DNA of 46,992 bases from Rhizobium sp. PDO1-076. GTDB lineage: Bacteria > Pseudomonadota > Alphaproteobacteria > Rhizobiales > Rhizobiaceae. Within the stretch, counting starts at the first letter, position 1. Each line of letters starts with the position of its first letter. A program made the translations under genes and the position numbers. The notes under the pieces were generated by a model. That model saw nothing but the letters and a program-made list of their open reading frames with translations, had not been told where the DNA came from and searched no databases. Below are positions 37,800 to 46,992 of the stretch, in pieces. The stretch is taken from the NCBI RefSeq assembly GCF_000247475.1, contig NZ_AHZC01000155.1, positions 1 through 46,992 of the forward strand, given 5' to 3'.

Positions 37800-40043
37800 A
37801 TGACCGAGACGACAATCAAACGACCCCTTTGGGTCAAAATCACGGCCTATGGCTTTGCTGCAGTTCTGTTTACCAGCGCGGCCATTGGCGGCACGGCCTG
37901 GTATCGCCAGTCGAACATGAACGAGGAAGCGCTGCGCAAGGAGATGCAGAGCGACCTGGCGCTGATCGAAAACGACATGAACGCCCAGAAGAAGACGGCA
38001 TCGACCGTTGCGCTGGCGCTGGCCGGAGAGCCCGAAACAGCGGGACTGATCGAGAGCAATGCGCGCGATGAAATCATCAAGCGCTATGCCGGCAGCCTGC
38101 CCGAAATCGTCAGCTCCGGCGGGGTCCAGCTGATCACCTTCATCAATTCCAAGGGCGAAGCCGTTGCCCGCGTTCACACGCCGGACAAGTTCGGCGATGA
38201 CATGACGGGTCGCCGCAAGACCGTCGTGGGTGCGCTGGCGAGCGGCAAGCTGGTTGCCGGCACGGAACCCGGCCGAACCGCTGTCAGCATGTTTGCCTCC
38301 GCCCCGGTTCTGCGCGACGGCAAGGTGGTCGGCGTCGTCGATACCGGCACGAGCCTTGCCAATGCCTATTTCAAGCCGCTGGCGGAACGTATCCAGGGTG
38401 AGATCGCGGTGCATGTCCTCGTCGAAGGAAAGCTGGTTCAGCAGGCCTCGACCATGGGCGACAAGCCGCTTTTGTCCGACGCGCAGTTGCAGTCCGTTTT
38501 TGACGGGAAGCCTGTAAAGGCGCAGATGACGGAAGGCGGACGCAGCTACATCATCGAAGGTGTGCCGTTCAACAATTTCTCCGGCGACAAGATCGGCGTC
38601 ATGTCGATTGCCTCCGATGTCACGCCGATCGTCGAAGGCAGCCGCGAAGCACTCTGGACGACCGCGATCGTCACGGTGCTCGTCGCGCTGCTGTCGTCGC
38701 TCGGCTTCCTGTTCTTTGCCCGTTCGCTGGCATCTGTCATCGCCAACATCACCGGCACGATCTCCCGCCTTGCCGCCAACGACCTGTCGGCAACCGTCGA
38801 CAATGGCAACCGCCCCGACGAAATCGGCGCGATGGCGCGCGCCGTCCAGGTGTTGAAGGACAATGCCATCAGGGCCGTCAATCTCGAAAACGAAGCCGAC
38901 AGCCAACGCAGCCAGAGCGAAGACGAACGTCGCCGCACGGCCCAGTTGGAGCACCAGCGTGCCGAGGCGATGAGCAAGGCCACCGCAACGCTGGCCGATG
39001 GTCTGAAGCATCTGGCGGCAGGAGACCTGTCCTTCCAGATCAACCAGCAGCTCGACGCCGATTTCGAAACCCTGCGGACGGACTTCAACCTTGCCGTTTC
39101 GCAGTTGCGCCAGACGCTTGCCGAAGTCGCCCAGGCCGGCGGCGCGATCGACAGCGGTTCGCGCGAGATCAGCCAGAGCACCGACGACCTGTCGAAGCGC
39201 ACGGAACAGCAGGCCGCTTCTCTCGAAGAAACGGCAGCGGCGCTCGACGAAATCACGGTCAATGTCAGCAACTCCTCCAAGCGGGCCGAAGAGGCACGCT
39301 CCGTGGCGATCCAGGCCAATGACAGCGCCCGCCAGTCCGGCGCCGTCGTCGCAAACGCGGTCGCTGCCATGGGCAAGATCGAGCAGTCGTCCGGCCAGAT
39401 TTCCAACATCATCGGCGTGATCGACGACATCGCCTTCCAGACGAACCTGCTGGCACTGAATGCCGGCGTCGAGGCGGCCCGTGCCGGTGAGGCCGGTAAG
39501 GGCTTTGCCGTTGTGGCACAGGAAGTCCGCGAACTGGCCCAACGCTCGGCCAATGCGGCCAAGGAAATCAAGACGCTGATCCGCAATTCGAGCGATGAAG
39601 TCAGCAGCGGCGTCAAGCTGGTCAGCGAGACCGGCGAAGTGCTGAAGACCATCGAAACCTATATTGTCACGATCAACCAGCACATGGATTCGATCGCCAC
39701 GTCGGCGCGCGAACAGTCCGTCGGCCTGTCGGAAGTCAATATGGCCGTCAACCAGATGGACCAGGTCACCCAGCAGAACGCCGCCATGGTCGAAGAGGCC
39801 AATGCGGCCTGCGCGACGCTTGCCGGCGAAGCCAATCGCCTGCGTGACCTGATCAGCCAGTTCCAGCTCGGCGGCAATGCCGGCTCGCTGCGCTCGGTTG
39901 CTGCCGAAATGGCCGCACCGCGCCGCACCGCTGCTCCCGCCGCATCCATGGCCGCACCTGTATCGCCGCGCCGTGCGCCGGTTCGGATGGCATCGGGTGG
40001 TGTTGCCGTCAGCGCTGAAAGCCAGGATTGGCAGGAGTTCTGA
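37800..40043 (+). CDS. methyl-accepting chemotaxis protein
   Basis: 747 residues from [17 protein letters not shown]1 is at about 12-32 and TM2 at about 283-308 ([20 protein letters not shown]), with a Cache-type periplasmic sensor between (for example [20 protein letters not shown]). A HAMP domain follows TM2, then a second HAMP-like stretch ([20 protein letters not shown]). The signalling domain's hairpin tip (about 540-585) has [20 protein letters not shown] and the receptor-kinase contact residues. The C-terminus ends in DWQEF, resembling the CheR-tethering pentapeptide. The ligand is unknown. It is divergent from ffh, with a 364-base gap. Confidence 0.95.
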   Translation: MTETTIKRPLWVKITAYGFAAVLFTSAAIGGTAWYRQSNMNEEALRKEMQSDLALIENDMNAQKKTASTVALALAGEPETAGLIESNARDEIIKRYAGSLPEIVSSGGVQLITFINSKGEAVARVHTPDKFGDDMTGRRKTVVGALASGKLVAGTEPGRTAVSMFASAPVLRDGKVVGVVDTGTSLANAYFKPLAERIQGEIAVHVLVEGKLVQQASTMGDKPLLSDAQLQSVFDGKPVKAQMTEGGRSYIIEGVPFNNFSGDKIGVMSIASDVTPIVEGSREALWTTAIVTVLVALLSSLGFLFFARSLASVIANITGTISRLAANDLSATVDNGNRPDEIGAMARAVQVLKDNAIRAVNLENEADSQRSQSEDERRRTAQLEHQRAEAMSKATATLADGLKHLAAGDLSFQINQQLDADFETLRTDFNLAVSQLRQTLAEVAQAGGAIDSGSREISQSTDDLSKRTEQQAASLEETAAALDEITVNVSNSSKRAEEARSVAIQANDSARQSGAVVANAVAAMGKIEQSSGQISNIIGVIDDIAFQTNLLALNAGVEAARAGEAGKGFAVVAQEVRELAQRSANAAKEIKTLIRNSSDEVSSGVKLVSETGEVLKTIETYIVTINQHMDSIATSAREQSVGLSEVNMAVNQMDQVTQQNAAMVEEANAACATLAGEANRLRDLISQFQLGGNAGSLRSVAAEMAAPRRTAAPAASMAAPVSPRRAPVRMASGGVAVSAESQDWQEF

Positions 40044-40052
40044 TCCGATCCA

Positions 40053-40095
40053 GACCGGCGCCGCGTCAGCGTGGCGCCGGTCTCTCTGCTTGTTT
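40053..40095 (+). terminator. probable terminator after the chemoreceptor
   Basis: GACCGGCGCC (40053-40062) pairs with GGCGCCGGTC (40073-40082) around a 10-base loop and is followed by a T-rich but interrupted run (TCTCTGCTTGTTTC). Confidence 0.65.
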
Positions 40096-40192
40096 CGGTC
40101 ATACCGGCCGAACGATTTTCACGACGGATGCTGGATACCGTCCACGGCCTCCCCCATATGCTGCACACATCAAAGGCAGCGGGACGGTTGAA

Positions 40193-41200
40193 GTGACGGC
40201 GTCAGGCAGTAAGAATCCCTACTACAACGGTCCCGTTTCCGATCATTTCGACGGCACACGATTTTTCAATCCCAACGGCGTTCCACCAGGCAGTTTCCGC
40301 GACGTGCTGAAATGGCAGTTCAACGGTAAGCGCGCCCGATGGCCGAAGGCGGTCACCAGCCCGTTTGCAGGGGCAAAACCGGCAGAACGTATTACCGGTG
40401 ATGATTTGCGGGTAACTATGGTCGGGCACGCCACCCTTCTGATCCAGGTGGCCGGGCTCAATATCCTGACCGATCCGCTGTGGTCCAGGCGCGCCAGCCC
40501 CCTCTCCTTCGCCGGACCCAAACGTGTCGTCGCGCCCGGCATCGCCTTTGCCGATCTGCCGCCGATCGACCTCGTGCTCGTCTCCCACAATCACTATGAC
40601 CATCTCGATGTCGCGACATTGAAGCGCCTACACAAGAGCCATGCGCCACGGATCGTCACGCCGCTGGGCAATGATACGATCATCCGCCGCGCCGTACCGG
40701 ATGCCGAGATCGCGACGCTCGACTGGGGCGGTGAAGCCAGCATTTCCCCCGGGGTCCGCATCGTGGCAGAGCCGAGCCATCATTGGTCGGCCCGCGGAAC
40801 CGGCGACCGGAGCATGGCGCTGTGGGCCGCCTTCGTCATCGAGACACCTGCAGGCAGGATCTATCATGTCGGCGACACAGGCTTTCACGACGGCATCAAC
40901 TACGCCAGCGCTGCCGAGAAATACCAGAGCTTCCGGCTCGCCATCCTGCCCTTTGGCGCCTATGAGCCACGCTGGTTCATGAAGGGACAGCACCAAAATC
41001 CGGAAGAAGCTGTCCGCGGCATGCTGACATGCAAGGCAGCCCATGTCGCCGGCCACCATTTTGGCACCTTCCAGCTGACCGACGAGCCGATCGACCATCC
41101 GGTGGCTCATCTGCGCACGGCACTCGACCGGCACGGCATCGATCAGGCGCGTTTCCGCCCGCTGCTGCCCGGCGAAGTATTCGACGTTCCGGCAGGGTGA
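40193..41200 (+). CDS. MBL-fold metal-dependent hydrolase (NAPE-PLD/UlaG-like)
   Basis: 335 residues starting at a GTG (VTASGSKNPYYNGPVS...); no ATG is available before the family region and the reading upstream is implausible. The metal-binding motif H-x-H-x-D-H appears as VSHNHYDHLD. Earlier comes VGHATLLIQVAGLNILTDPL, and later ligands include VAEPSHHWSARGT, YHVGDTGFHDG and AGHHFGTFQLTDE. The group includes UlaG-like and NAPE-PLD-like hydrolases acting on lactones or phosphodiesters; the substrate here is unknown. It begins after the chemoreceptor's terminator and is separate from it. Confidence 0.85.
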   Translation: MTASGSKNPYYNGPVSDHFDGTRFFNPNGVPPGSFRDVLKWQFNGKRARWPKAVTSPFAGAKPAERITGDDLRVTMVGHATLLIQVAGLNILTDPLWSRRASPLSFAGPKRVVAPGIAFADLPPIDLVLVSHNHYDHLDVATLKRLHKSHAPRIVTPLGNDTIIRRAVPDAEIATLDWGGEASISPGVRIVAEPSHHWSARGTGDRSMALWAAFVIETPAGRIYHVGDTGFHDGINYASAAEKYQSFRLAILPFGAYEPRWFMKGQHQNPEEAVRGMLTCKAAHVAGHHFGTFQLTDEPIDHPVAHLRTALDRHGIDQARFRPLLPGEVFDVPAG

Positions 41201-41272
41201 GACGCTTCGCGCTGCAGCACTGGTAATTTCATCGCTTTTCCGCCATATAAACCCTCAACAGGGCAAGGAAGC

Positions 41273-42199
41273 ATGGCAATGGACAATCGGGTCGACTTCG
41301 CGAAGATGAACGGGCTTGGCAACAAAATCCTGGTCGTCGACATGCGCGGTCGCACCGATCGCGTCACCGCAGCAGCGGCCATTGCCCTGGCTGGCGGCAC
41401 CGAGACCCATTTCGACCAGATCATGGCGGTCCATGATCCGAAGATCGATGGCACGGACGCCTATATCGACATTCTCAACTGTGATGGCACCAAGGCCCAG
41501 GCTTGCGGCAATGGCACGCGCTGCGTCGTGCAGGCGCTGGCCTCGGAAACCGGCCGCAAGACATTCACCTTCCAGACCGTTGCCGGCATTTTGAACGCCG
41601 CCGAAAATGCCGACGGCACCATTTCGGTCGACATGGGCAAGCCGGTGTTCGAATGGGACCGCATTCCGCTGTCGGAAGAATTCTACGACACCAGCAAGAT
41701 CGAGCTGCAGATCGGCCCGATCGACGCGCCGATCCTGCATTCGCCCTCCGTCATGTCGATGGGCAATCCGCATGCGATCTTCTGGATCGATCGCGATCCG
41801 ATGGACTTCGACCTGGAACGCTTCGGCCCGCTGCTGGAAAACCATCCGATTTTCCCGGAAAAGGCCAATATCACCCTGGCCCACGTCACGTCGAAAACCA
41901 CGATAACCACCCGCACCTGGGAGCGCGGCGCCGGCCTGACGCTCGCCTGCGGTTCGGCTGCCTGCGCCACCGCCGTTTCGGCGGCGCGCACCGGCCGTAC
42001 CGAACGCAAGGTGACGATCACGGTCGCCTCGAGCCCCAATCGTGGATCGCTGACGATCGAATGGCGCGAAAGCGACAGCAAGGTCATCATGACCGGTCCT
42101 GCCGAATGGGAATGGTCGGGTTCTGTCGATCCTGTCAGCGGCGATTGGCAACGCGACGCGGACAATGCCGACACTATCGCCGGGGCCTCCGCCTCGTGA
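41273..42199 (+). CDS. dapF: diaminopimelate epimerase
   Basis: 308 residues. It converts LL- to meso-diaminopimelate for lysine and peptidoglycan synthesis. Its two catalytic cysteines are in ACGNGTRCV (first half) and [10 protein letters not shown] (second half), and [20 protein letters not shown] starts the fold. The stop TGA overlaps the GTG start of mtaB (GTGA), so translation is coupled. A start two codons later (MDN) is also possible. This dapF-mtaB-ftsY order is typical of rhizobia. Confidence 0.96.
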   Translation: MAMDNRVDFAKMNGLGNKILVVDMRGRTDRVTAAAAIALAGGTETHFDQIMAVHDPKIDGTDAYIDILNCDGTKAQACGNGTRCVVQALASETGRKTFTFQTVAGILNAAENADGTISVDMGKPVFEWDRIPLSEEFYDTSKIELQIGPIDAPILHSPSVMSMGNPHAIFWIDRDPMDFDLERFGPLLENHPIFPEKANITLAHVTSKTTITTRTWERGAGLTLACGSAACATAVSAARTGRTERKVTITVASSPNRGSLTIEWRESDSKVIMTGPAEWEWSGSVDPVSGDWQRDADNADTIAGASAS

Positions 42200-43476
42200 G
42201 CGGCATCGACGTCATCACCTTCGGCTGTCGCCTCAACACCTACGAATCCGAAGTGATGAAGGCCGAAGCCGCCAGGGCCGGGCTGAACAACGCCGTTCTG
42301 GTCAATACCTGCGCCGTCACCGGCGAGGCCGTAAAGCAGGCCCGCCAGGCCATCCGCCGCGCGCGCCGCGAAAACCCGCAAGCCCGCATCATCGTCACCG
42401 GCTGCGCCGCCCAGACGGATGCGGCCGGTTTTGCTGCCATGCCGGAGGTCGATGCCGTGCTCGGCAACGAGGAAAAGCTGAAGGCCGACAGCTATCTGCG
42501 CCTGCCCGATTTCGGCGTTTCGGCCGAGGAAAAGCTGCGCGTCAACGATATCATGAGCGTGACCGAGACGGCGCCGCAGATGGTTGGCCATATCGATGGC
42601 CATGTGCGTGGCTTCCTGCAGGTACAGAATGGCTGTGACCACCGCTGCACCTTCTGCATCATCCCCTATGGCCGCGGCAATTCCCGCTCGGTACCGATGG
42701 GCGCCGTGGTCGAGCAGGCGCGCAAGCTGGTGGAAAACGGCTATCGCGAAGTGGTGCTGACCGGCGTCGATGCCACCAGCTACGGTGCGGACCTGCCCGG
42801 ACAGCCGACGCTTGGACAACTGGCCAAGACGCTGCTGAAGCAGGTGCCGGAAATTCTCAGGCTGCGGCTGTCTTCGATCGACAGCATCGAGGTCGACCGG
42901 CATCTTTTCGACCTGATCGCCGACGAGCCGCGTTTCATGCCGCATCTGCATCTGTCGCTGCAGCATGGCGACGACCTGATCCTGAAGCGCATGAAGCGCC
43001 GGCATTCCAGCGCGGATGCGATCGATTTCGCCCGGAGGGTCCGCGACCTCCGCCCCGATTTCGCGTTTGGCGCAGACATGATCGCCGGATTTCCGACGGA
43101 AACGGAAGAGATGGCCGCCAATTCCGCACGGATGGCAGAGGAAATCGGCATCGCCCATCTGCATGTCTTCCCCTACAGCCCGCGGCCGGGCACGCCGGCG
43201 GCCCGCATGCCGCAGCATGACCGCGCCGTCGTCAAGGCCCGCGCGTCCGCCTTGCGCGCCGTGGCGGACCGCCTGCATGTGGCCCACCTCGAGCGCCTGA
43301 TCGGCACGCGACAGATGCTGCTGGTCGAACGCAACGAAATGGCCCATACGGAAGACTTCACCTTCGTTTCAGCGCCGGGCTTCACGCCGGGCACGCTGGT
43401 CGAGGTTTCGATCGGTGGCCACAATGGCCGCCATCTGACGATTGCATCGGCAACGGCCTCCAGCGCCGCAGCCTGA
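42196..43476 (+). CDS. mtaB: tRNA t6A37 methylthiotransferase MtaB
   Basis: 426 residues starting at a GTG that overlaps the dapF stop. It is a MiaB-like radical SAM enzyme that adds a methylthio group to t6A37. The N-terminal cluster ligands are in [22 protein letters not shown] and [10 protein letters not shown], and the radical SAM motif is [17 protein letters not shown]. The C-terminal TRAM-like domain is short. The whole-gene pattern and the TFGCRLN motif favour MtaB over MiaB. ftsY follows after 21 bases. Confidence 0.93.
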   Translation: MSGIDVITFGCRLNTYESEVMKAEAARAGLNNAVLVNTCAVTGEAVKQARQAIRRARRENPQARIIVTGCAAQTDAAGFAAMPEVDAVLGNEEKLKADSYLRLPDFGVSAEEKLRVNDIMSVTETAPQMVGHIDGHVRGFLQVQNGCDHRCTFCIIPYGRGNSRSVPMGAVVEQARKLVENGYREVVLTGVDATSYGADLPGQPTLGQLAKTLLKQVPEILRLRLSSIDSIEVDRHLFDLIADEPRFMPHLHLSLQHGDDLILKRMKRRHSSADAIDFARRVRDLRPDFAFGADMIAGFPTETEEMAANSARMAEEIGIAHLHVFPYSPRPGTPAARMPQHDRAVVKARASALRAVADRLHVAHLERLIGTRQMLLVERNEMAHTEDFTFVSAPGFTPGTLVEVSIGGHNGRHLTIASATASSAAA

Positions 43477-43497
43477 GAAGACGGAATAACAAGACCC

Positions 43498-44952
43498 ATG
43501 GCCCTCGGTTTCATCAAGAAAGTCTTCACATTCGGCAAGGAAAAGCCGGCTGAAACGGTGACGGAGACCGTTGAAGACAAGGCGCTGCCTCCCGAGGTTG
43601 AAGCCGCGATCATCGCCGAAAGCGAACCGCACGACCACATCGAGCACCTGCCGCTGGCCGAAGATCCGGTCTTGGCCAGGGAAATCGACACCGCAGGCGG
43701 CCCGGCACCGGACCTCGATAAAGCGCAGATCGTGGACGCAGCGGAGCCAAAGGCGGTTGATGACGACCTGGCCATCGTGCCGCTGGAGCTTTTGCAGGCC
43801 GAAGAAACAGCCGAGCAACATGCCTCCGCGGACCTTGAGCCGGCTAAGGCCGAGGCCCTGACCTTCCACGAAAATCCGGTTCAGCCGGCTGATATCTCGC
43901 ATGGTGACATCGTCGAGACGCCCGCTCCGGCGGAAGCAGCGGTGCCGGTCGCGGTGCCGGTCGCACTGCCGAAAGGCTTTGCCACGGCGGACACAATGCC
44001 GGTTGAACCGGCGACCGAGGCTCCGGCGGCAAAACTCACCTGGTTCCAGCGCCTGACGGCCGGCCTGTTTCGCACATCCTCGCAGCTGACCAGCCAGATC
44101 ACCGCGCTGTTTACCAAGCGCAAGCTCGACGAAGAGACCCTTGAAGAGCTGGAAGACTTGCTGATCCAGGCCGATCTCGGTGTCGAGACGGCACTGCGTG
44201 TTACCGACACACTGTCGTCCGAGCGCTACGGCAAGGACGTGACCGGCGAGGACGTGACCCGGATCATGGCCGGCGAGATCGTCAAGGTGCTGAAGCCGGT
44301 CGCCAAGCCGCTGGCGCTCGACCTCAATCACAAGCCGCATGTCATTCTCGTCGTCGGCGTCAACGGCACTGGCAAGACCACCACGATCGGCAAGCTCGCG
44401 GCAAAACTCTCGGGCTCCGGCCTGAAGGTCATGCTGGCTGCCGGCGACACATTCCGTGCGGCAGCCATCGAGCAGCTGAAGATCTGGGCGGACCGCACCG
44501 GCTCGACCTTTGTCGGCACCAGGCTCGGCGCCGATGCCTCGGGCCTTGCCTATGATGCCTTCGAGCGCGCCAAAGCCGAAAAGGCCGATGTGCTGATCAT
44601 CGATACTGCGGGGCGCCTGCAGAACAAGACGGAGCTGATGGCCGAGCTGGAAAAGATCGTTCGCGTGCTCGGCAAGCTCGATCCCGATGCGCCGCATACG
44701 GTGCTGCAGACGCTGGACGCGACGACCGGCCAGAACGCCATGAACCAGGTCGAGATCTTCCGCAATGTCGCCGGCGTCAACGGCTTGATCATGACCAAGC
44801 TCGACGGCACCGCCCGCGGCGGCATTCTTGTGGCGATTGCCGCCAAGCACAAGCTGCCGGTCTATTTCATCGGCGTCGGAGAAGGCGTCGACGACCTCGA
44901 GCCCTTCGAGGCCGAGGATTTCGCCAGCGCGATTGCAGGTATCGCCCGATGA
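43498..44952 (+). CDS. ftsY: signal recognition particle receptor FtsY
   Basis: 484 residues. The first 180 or so form an acidic, proline/valine-rich region ([18 protein letters not shown]...) as in FtsY A domains. The NG domain follows: G1 [15 protein letters not shown] (about 285-299), [20 protein letters not shown] and [10 protein letters not shown]. FtsY docks Ffh-ribosome complexes at the membrane. It is cotranscribed with mtaB upstream and overlaps the septation protein A gene by 4 bases (ATGA). Its partner Ffh is encoded 6 kb to the left on the opposite strand. Confidence 0.96.
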   Translation: MALGFIKKVFTFGKEKPAETVTETVEDKALPPEVEAAIIAESEPHDHIEHLPLAEDPVLAREIDTAGGPAPDLDKAQIVDAAEPKAVDDDLAIVPLELLQAEETAEQHASADLEPAKAEALTFHENPVQPADISHGDIVETPAPAEAAVPVAVPVALPKGFATADTMPVEPATEAPAAKLTWFQRLTAGLFRTSSQLTSQITALFTKRKLDEETLEELEDLLIQADLGVETALRVTDTLSSERYGKDVTGEDVTRIMAGEIVKVLKPVAKPLALDLNHKPHVILVVGVNGTGKTTTIGKLAAKLSGSGLKVMLAAGDTFRAAAIEQLKIWADRTGSTFVGTRLGADASGLAYDAFERAKAEKADVLIIDTAGRLQNKTELMAELEKIVRVLGKLDPDAPHTVLQTLDATTGQNAMNQVEIFRNVAGVNGLIMTKLDGTARGGILVAIAAKHKLPVYFIGVGEGVDDLEPFEAEDFASAIAGIAR

Positions 44953-45638
44953 ACGATTTTCCGGACAAAACCACGAAAGACGACGCAATGACCGTGCATT
45001 CCAGCGATGTCGAATCCACCCCGGCCGAGAAGCATCACCCGATGCTGAAGATGGCGCTGGAACTCGGGCCGCTGCTCGTCTTCTTCTTCGGCAACCTGCG
45101 CGGCGAATGGCTGGCCAAGACCTTTCCGGCACTGACCGCCGTCGGCGGCCCGCTGTTCATCGCAACCGCGCTGTTCATGGTGGCCACGATCATCTCGCTG
45201 ATCGCCTCCAAGCTGATCTTCAAGCATCTGCCGATCATGCCTTTCGTCTCGGGCATCGTGGTCATGGTGTTCGGCACGCTGTCGATCTGGCTGCAGGACG
45301 AGACCTTCATCAAGATGAAGCCGACCATCGTCAACTCGCTGTTCGGCGTGGTCCTGCTCGGCGGCCTGCTCTTCGGCAAATCGCTGCTCGGCTATGTCTT
45401 CAACGCTGCCTTCCAGCTCGACGCAGAGGGCTGGCGCAAGCTGACACTGCGCTGGGGGATCTTCTTCCTCTTCCTGGCCGTGATCAACGAAGTGGTCTGG
45501 CGCAATTTCTCCAACGACGTCTGGGTGAACTTCAAGGTCTGGGGCACCATGCCGATCACCATCCTGTTCACGCTGGCACAGATGCCGCTGATCATGAAAC
45601 ATTCGCTGGAAGACGATACTGCGGGTAGCAAGCAATGA
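44949..45638 (+). CDS. yciB: septation protein A (YciB/IspZ family)
   Basis: 229 residues; the first 30 are hydrophilic, then about six transmembrane helices ([20 protein letters not shown], then [20 protein letters not shown] and so on). Family features are K-x-x-P-x-x-N-S-L-F-G ([20 protein letters not shown]) and the [12 protein letters not shown] segment. The protein is a membrane component linked to cell division and envelope maintenance. Its ATG overlaps the ftsY stop and the UPF0314 gene starts 4 bases before its own stop, so translation of all three is coupled. Confidence 0.92.
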   Translation: MNDFPDKTTKDDAMTVHSSDVESTPAEKHHPMLKMALELGPLLVFFFGNLRGEWLAKTFPALTAVGGPLFIATALFMVATIISLIASKLIFKHLPIMPFVSGIVVMVFGTLSIWLQDETFIKMKPTIVNSLFGVVLLGGLLFGKSLLGYVFNAAFQLDAEGWRKLTLRWGIFFLFLAVINEVVWRNFSNDVWVNFKVWGTMPITILFTLAQMPLIMKHSLEDDTAGSKQ

Positions 45639-46228
45639 GCGCGCCGACGTTGAGCGAAAGCGAAAACAGATCCAGCCTGAGCTTCTGGCTAATTGCCACG
45701 GCGCTGGTCCTGGTCGTCCAGATCGCCTCGCAATACCTGATGGGCCGCCTGTGGATCTGCTCCTGTGGCTACATCAAGCTGTTCGAACCGGGCGTCAACA
45801 CGCCGGGCAATTCCCAGCACCTGTTCGACTGGTACACGCCGTCGCACATCATTCACGGCTTCCTGTTCTACCTGCTCGGCTGGACCGTCCTGCGCAAGGC
45901 CTCGATCGGCGCGCGCCTGACGCTGGCCGCCGTCATCGAGGCAGGCTGGGAGATCCTGGAAAATTCGCCGATCATCATCAACCGCTATCGGTCCGCGACC
46001 ATGGCGGTCGGCTACCAGGGCGACAGCATCCTGAATTCGGCCATGGACATGGTCGCGATGATCGCCGGCTTCTGGTTTGCCGCGCGCGCACCGATCTGGC
46101 TGACGGTGGTGATTGCCATCGGCTTCGAACTCGCCACGGGCTACATCATCCGGGACAACCTGACGCTCAATGTGCTGATGCTAGTCTGGCCGGTCGATGC
46201 GATCAAGGAATGGCAGGCGGCTCTCTGA
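45635..46228 (+). CDS. UPF0314/DUF2585 membrane protein
   Basis: 197 residues with several transmembrane helices and the conserved [20 protein letters not shown] and [20 protein letters not shown] segments, [19 protein letters not shown] and [20 protein letters not shown] recognise it as the UPF0314/DUF2585 family, which is conserved in rhizobia and has no known function. It overlaps septation protein A by 4 bases, so its role may be tied to the envelope. Its histidines and aspartates on the membrane edge could suggest an enzymatic role, but that is inference. Confidence 0.9.
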   Translation: MSAPTLSESENRSSLSFWLIATALVLVVQIASQYLMGRLWICSCGYIKLFEPGVNTPGNSQHLFDWYTPSHIIHGFLFYLLGWTVLRKASIGARLTLAAVIEAGWEILENSPIIINRYRSATMAVGYQGDSILNSAMDMVAMIAGFWFAARAPIWLTVVIAIGFELATGYIIRDNLTLNVLMLVWPVDAIKEWQAAL

Positions 46229-46234
46229 GGATAT

Positions 46235-46534
46235 TCAGGCGGCTTCAAACGCTGGAATTTGCGCCAACTCCGCTTCCAGCGCCGAGCTTTCCCGCTTAAG
46301 ATCATAGGCGGCCTGCAGGTTCAGCCAGAACTCCGGCGTCGTTTGAAAGAACTTGGCCAATCGCAAGGCTGTATCCGCGCTGATACCGACTTTTTCGCCG
46401 ACAATGCGTTCGATGCGCGTTCTCGGGACGCGTAATTGCCGGGCGAGGGAATAAGGCGTCATGCTCAACGGCGCGAGGTAGAGCTCTCTCAGAATTTCTC
46501 CCGGATGGATCGGCGGTGCTTTGCTGATACTCAT
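46235..46534 (-). CDS. higA: HigA-family antitoxin
   Basis: 99 residues. A Xre/HTH antitoxin: MTPYSLARQLRVPRTRIERI is the helix-turn-helix, ISADTALRLAKFFQTTPEFW follows, and the N-terminal IHPGEILRELYL is the family's usual opening. It would neutralise HigB and repress the operon. The toxin gene lies upstream on the same strand, 27 bases away, so the order is higB-higA as in canonical HigBA loci. It is convergent with the UPF0314 gene, separated by only 6 bases. Confidence 0.93.
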   Translation of the reverse strand: MSISKAPPIHPGEILRELYLAPLSMTPYSLARQLRVPRTRIERIVGEKVGISADTALRLAKFFQTTPEFWLNLQAAYDLKRESSALEAELAQIPAFEAA

Positions 46535-46561
46535 CTTGTCGTCTCCCTGCGGCCTTGTGGC

Positions 46562-46843
46562 TCAATGGTAATCGGTGATCTCGACGTTTTCTGGTCCGGC
46601 GTCAGTCCACACGAAACAAATGCGCCATTGGATATTGATCCGGATTGAATACTGGTCTTCACGATCGCCACTGAGTTTCTCCAGCCGATTGCCGGGCGGC
46701 GATCGCAAGTCGCTCAGATCCTTGGCTGCATCAAGCAAAGTCAGCAATTGTTGTGCCCGACGAACGAGATCGGCGGGAAACCCCTTGCGGATGGATCCAT
46801 CATCAATCGAACGGGTGCGCTTGTCCTTGAATGAACGGATCAT
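46562..46843 (-). CDS. higB: HigB-family toxin (RelE/ParE superfamily)
   Basis: 93 residues starting MIRSFKDKRTRSIDDGS. HigB toxins are ribosome-dependent mRNA endonucleases. Family features are IRKGFPADLVRRAQQLLTLL, the middle DLRSPPGNRLEKLSGDREDQ, and the C-terminal strands YSIRINIQWRICFVWTD and NVEITDYH, with the C-terminal catalytic-site Tyr/His. It is preceded by two matching operator-like dyads and followed by higA. The pair probably arrived by transfer. Confidence 0.93.
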   Translation of the reverse strand: MIRSFKDKRTRSIDDGSIRKGFPADLVRRAQQLLTLLDAAKDLSDLRSPPGNRLEKLSGDREDQYSIRINIQWRICFVWTDAGPENVEITDYH

Positions 46844-46860
46844 CGTTCGACCTCCGACAA

Positions 46861-46879
46861 CGTATCATCAATAGATACG
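46861..46879 (-). promoter_or_regulatory. higBA operator 1
   Basis: CGTATC-ATCAATA-GATACG is a perfect inverted repeat with a 7-base spacer, 18 bases upstream of the higB start. It shares the core GTATC-N7-GATAC with a second copy 37 bases away. It is probably bound by HigA. Confidence 0.75.
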
Positions 46880-46898
46880 AACCCGATGTCAAGACGTG

Positions 46899-46915
46899 GT
46901 ATCAATATGTGATAC
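46899..46915 (-). promoter_or_regulatory. higBA operator 2
   Basis: GTATC-AATATGT-GATAC is the second copy of the same dyad. It ends 3 bases before the stop codon of the next minus-strand gene. Confidence 0.7.
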
Positions 46916-46918
46916 GGG

Positions 46919-46992
46919 TTAGCTGCCGGCAGCCAGTGCCTTTTCGATCGCCGGCATCAGCTGCGTCTCGATCGACTGCGGATCGAACGGTC
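46919..46992 (-). CDS. 3' end of a gene, probably ccmG/dsbE-type thiol:disulfide oxidoreductase (partial)
   Basis: The last 23 codons on the minus strand read PFDPQSIETQLMPAIEKALA and so on, then TAA at 46919-46921. The ending LMPAIEKAL resembles the C-terminus of CcmG/DsbE (CycY) thioredoxin-like proteins, and the neighbouring order (ccm genes beside septation protein A and ftsY) is usual in rhizobia. The rest lies outside the window, so this is a low-confidence identification. Confidence 0.4.
   Translation of the reverse strand, partial: PFDPQSIETQLMPAIEKALAAGS

Noticed and set aside
41503..42195. Extension of the mtaB frame back into dapF
   Set aside because: This part is arginine/histidine-rich and out of frame with dapF; the GTG overlapping the dapF stop is the natural start.

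Overview
The window reads as a chromosomal core region of an alphaproteobacterium of the Rhizobiaceae (Rhizobium/Agrobacterium group). The grounds are the gene order (glnK-amtB next to ftsK; ffh, chorismate mutase, rpsP, rimM, trmD, rplS; dapF-mtaB-ftsY-septation protein A-UPF0314), a SAM-II riboswitch before metA, a CenR-type response regulator, a Trm112-like protein with a single cysteine, uniformly high GC, and alanine-rich tails on ribosomal proteins L19 and S16. I do not assign a species. Most of the window is housekeeping. The accessory-looking parts are small: a repeat-rich gene-free stretch at the left end, a short PepSY/HTH/secreted-protein cassette, and a higBA toxin-antitoxin pair at the right end.

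Layout. 1-765: gene-free, with hairpin-forming and G-rich repeats. 0.8-3.8 kb (minus): thiN and a Uup-like ABC-F ATPase, then two small overlapping conserved genes. 4.2-8.9 kb (plus): MoxR AAA+ ATPase, SAM-II riboswitch, metA, GNAT acetyltransferase, CoxE-like VWA protein, aldose epimerase; then tRNA-Gly(GCC). 9.4-12 kb (plus): YbaK-type deacylase, thioredoxin-TPR chaperedoxin, LON-domain protein, Trm112-like protein. 12-14.2 kb: UbiH-type hydroxylase (minus) divergent from tesB (plus). 14.2-19.9 kb: nitrogen-regulated glnK-amtB, ftsK with a consensus CtrA box, lolA. 20-23.8 kb: xthA interrupted by a frameshift, a lone cyclic-nucleotide-binding domain protein, CenR, an L,D-transpeptidase-fold protein, an aldo/keto reductase. 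23.9-29.4 kb: EamA transporter, leuC, PPK2, and an amino-acid ABC permease with its binding protein. 29.5-31.9 kb (minus): secreted CxxC protein, HTH-only Crp/Fnr-type protein, PepSY membrane protein. 32-37.4 kb (minus): ffh to rplS, interrupted by a plus-strand TSUP permease. 37.8-41.2 kb: chemoreceptor and MBL-fold hydrolase. 41.3-46.2 kb: dapF, mtaB, ftsY, septation protein A, UPF0314. 46.2-46.9 kb: higBA with two operators; the last bases are probably the 3' end of a ccmG/dsbE-type gene.

Shared themes. Both protein halves of the SRP targeting system (Ffh and FtsY) are present. Envelope and division functions recur (FtsK, LolA, CenR, L,D-transpeptidase fold, septation protein A, DapF). Several regulatory signals can be read directly: the SAM-II aptamer, an NtrC/sigma-54 arrangement before glnK, the CtrA box before ftsK, hairpins in the ffh leader and paired higBA operators. 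I found no CRISPR array, prophage, insertion sequence or large undescribed gene system. The features most worth checking are the xthA frameshift, the structured ffh leader, the HTH-only/PepSY cassette and the CtrA box.
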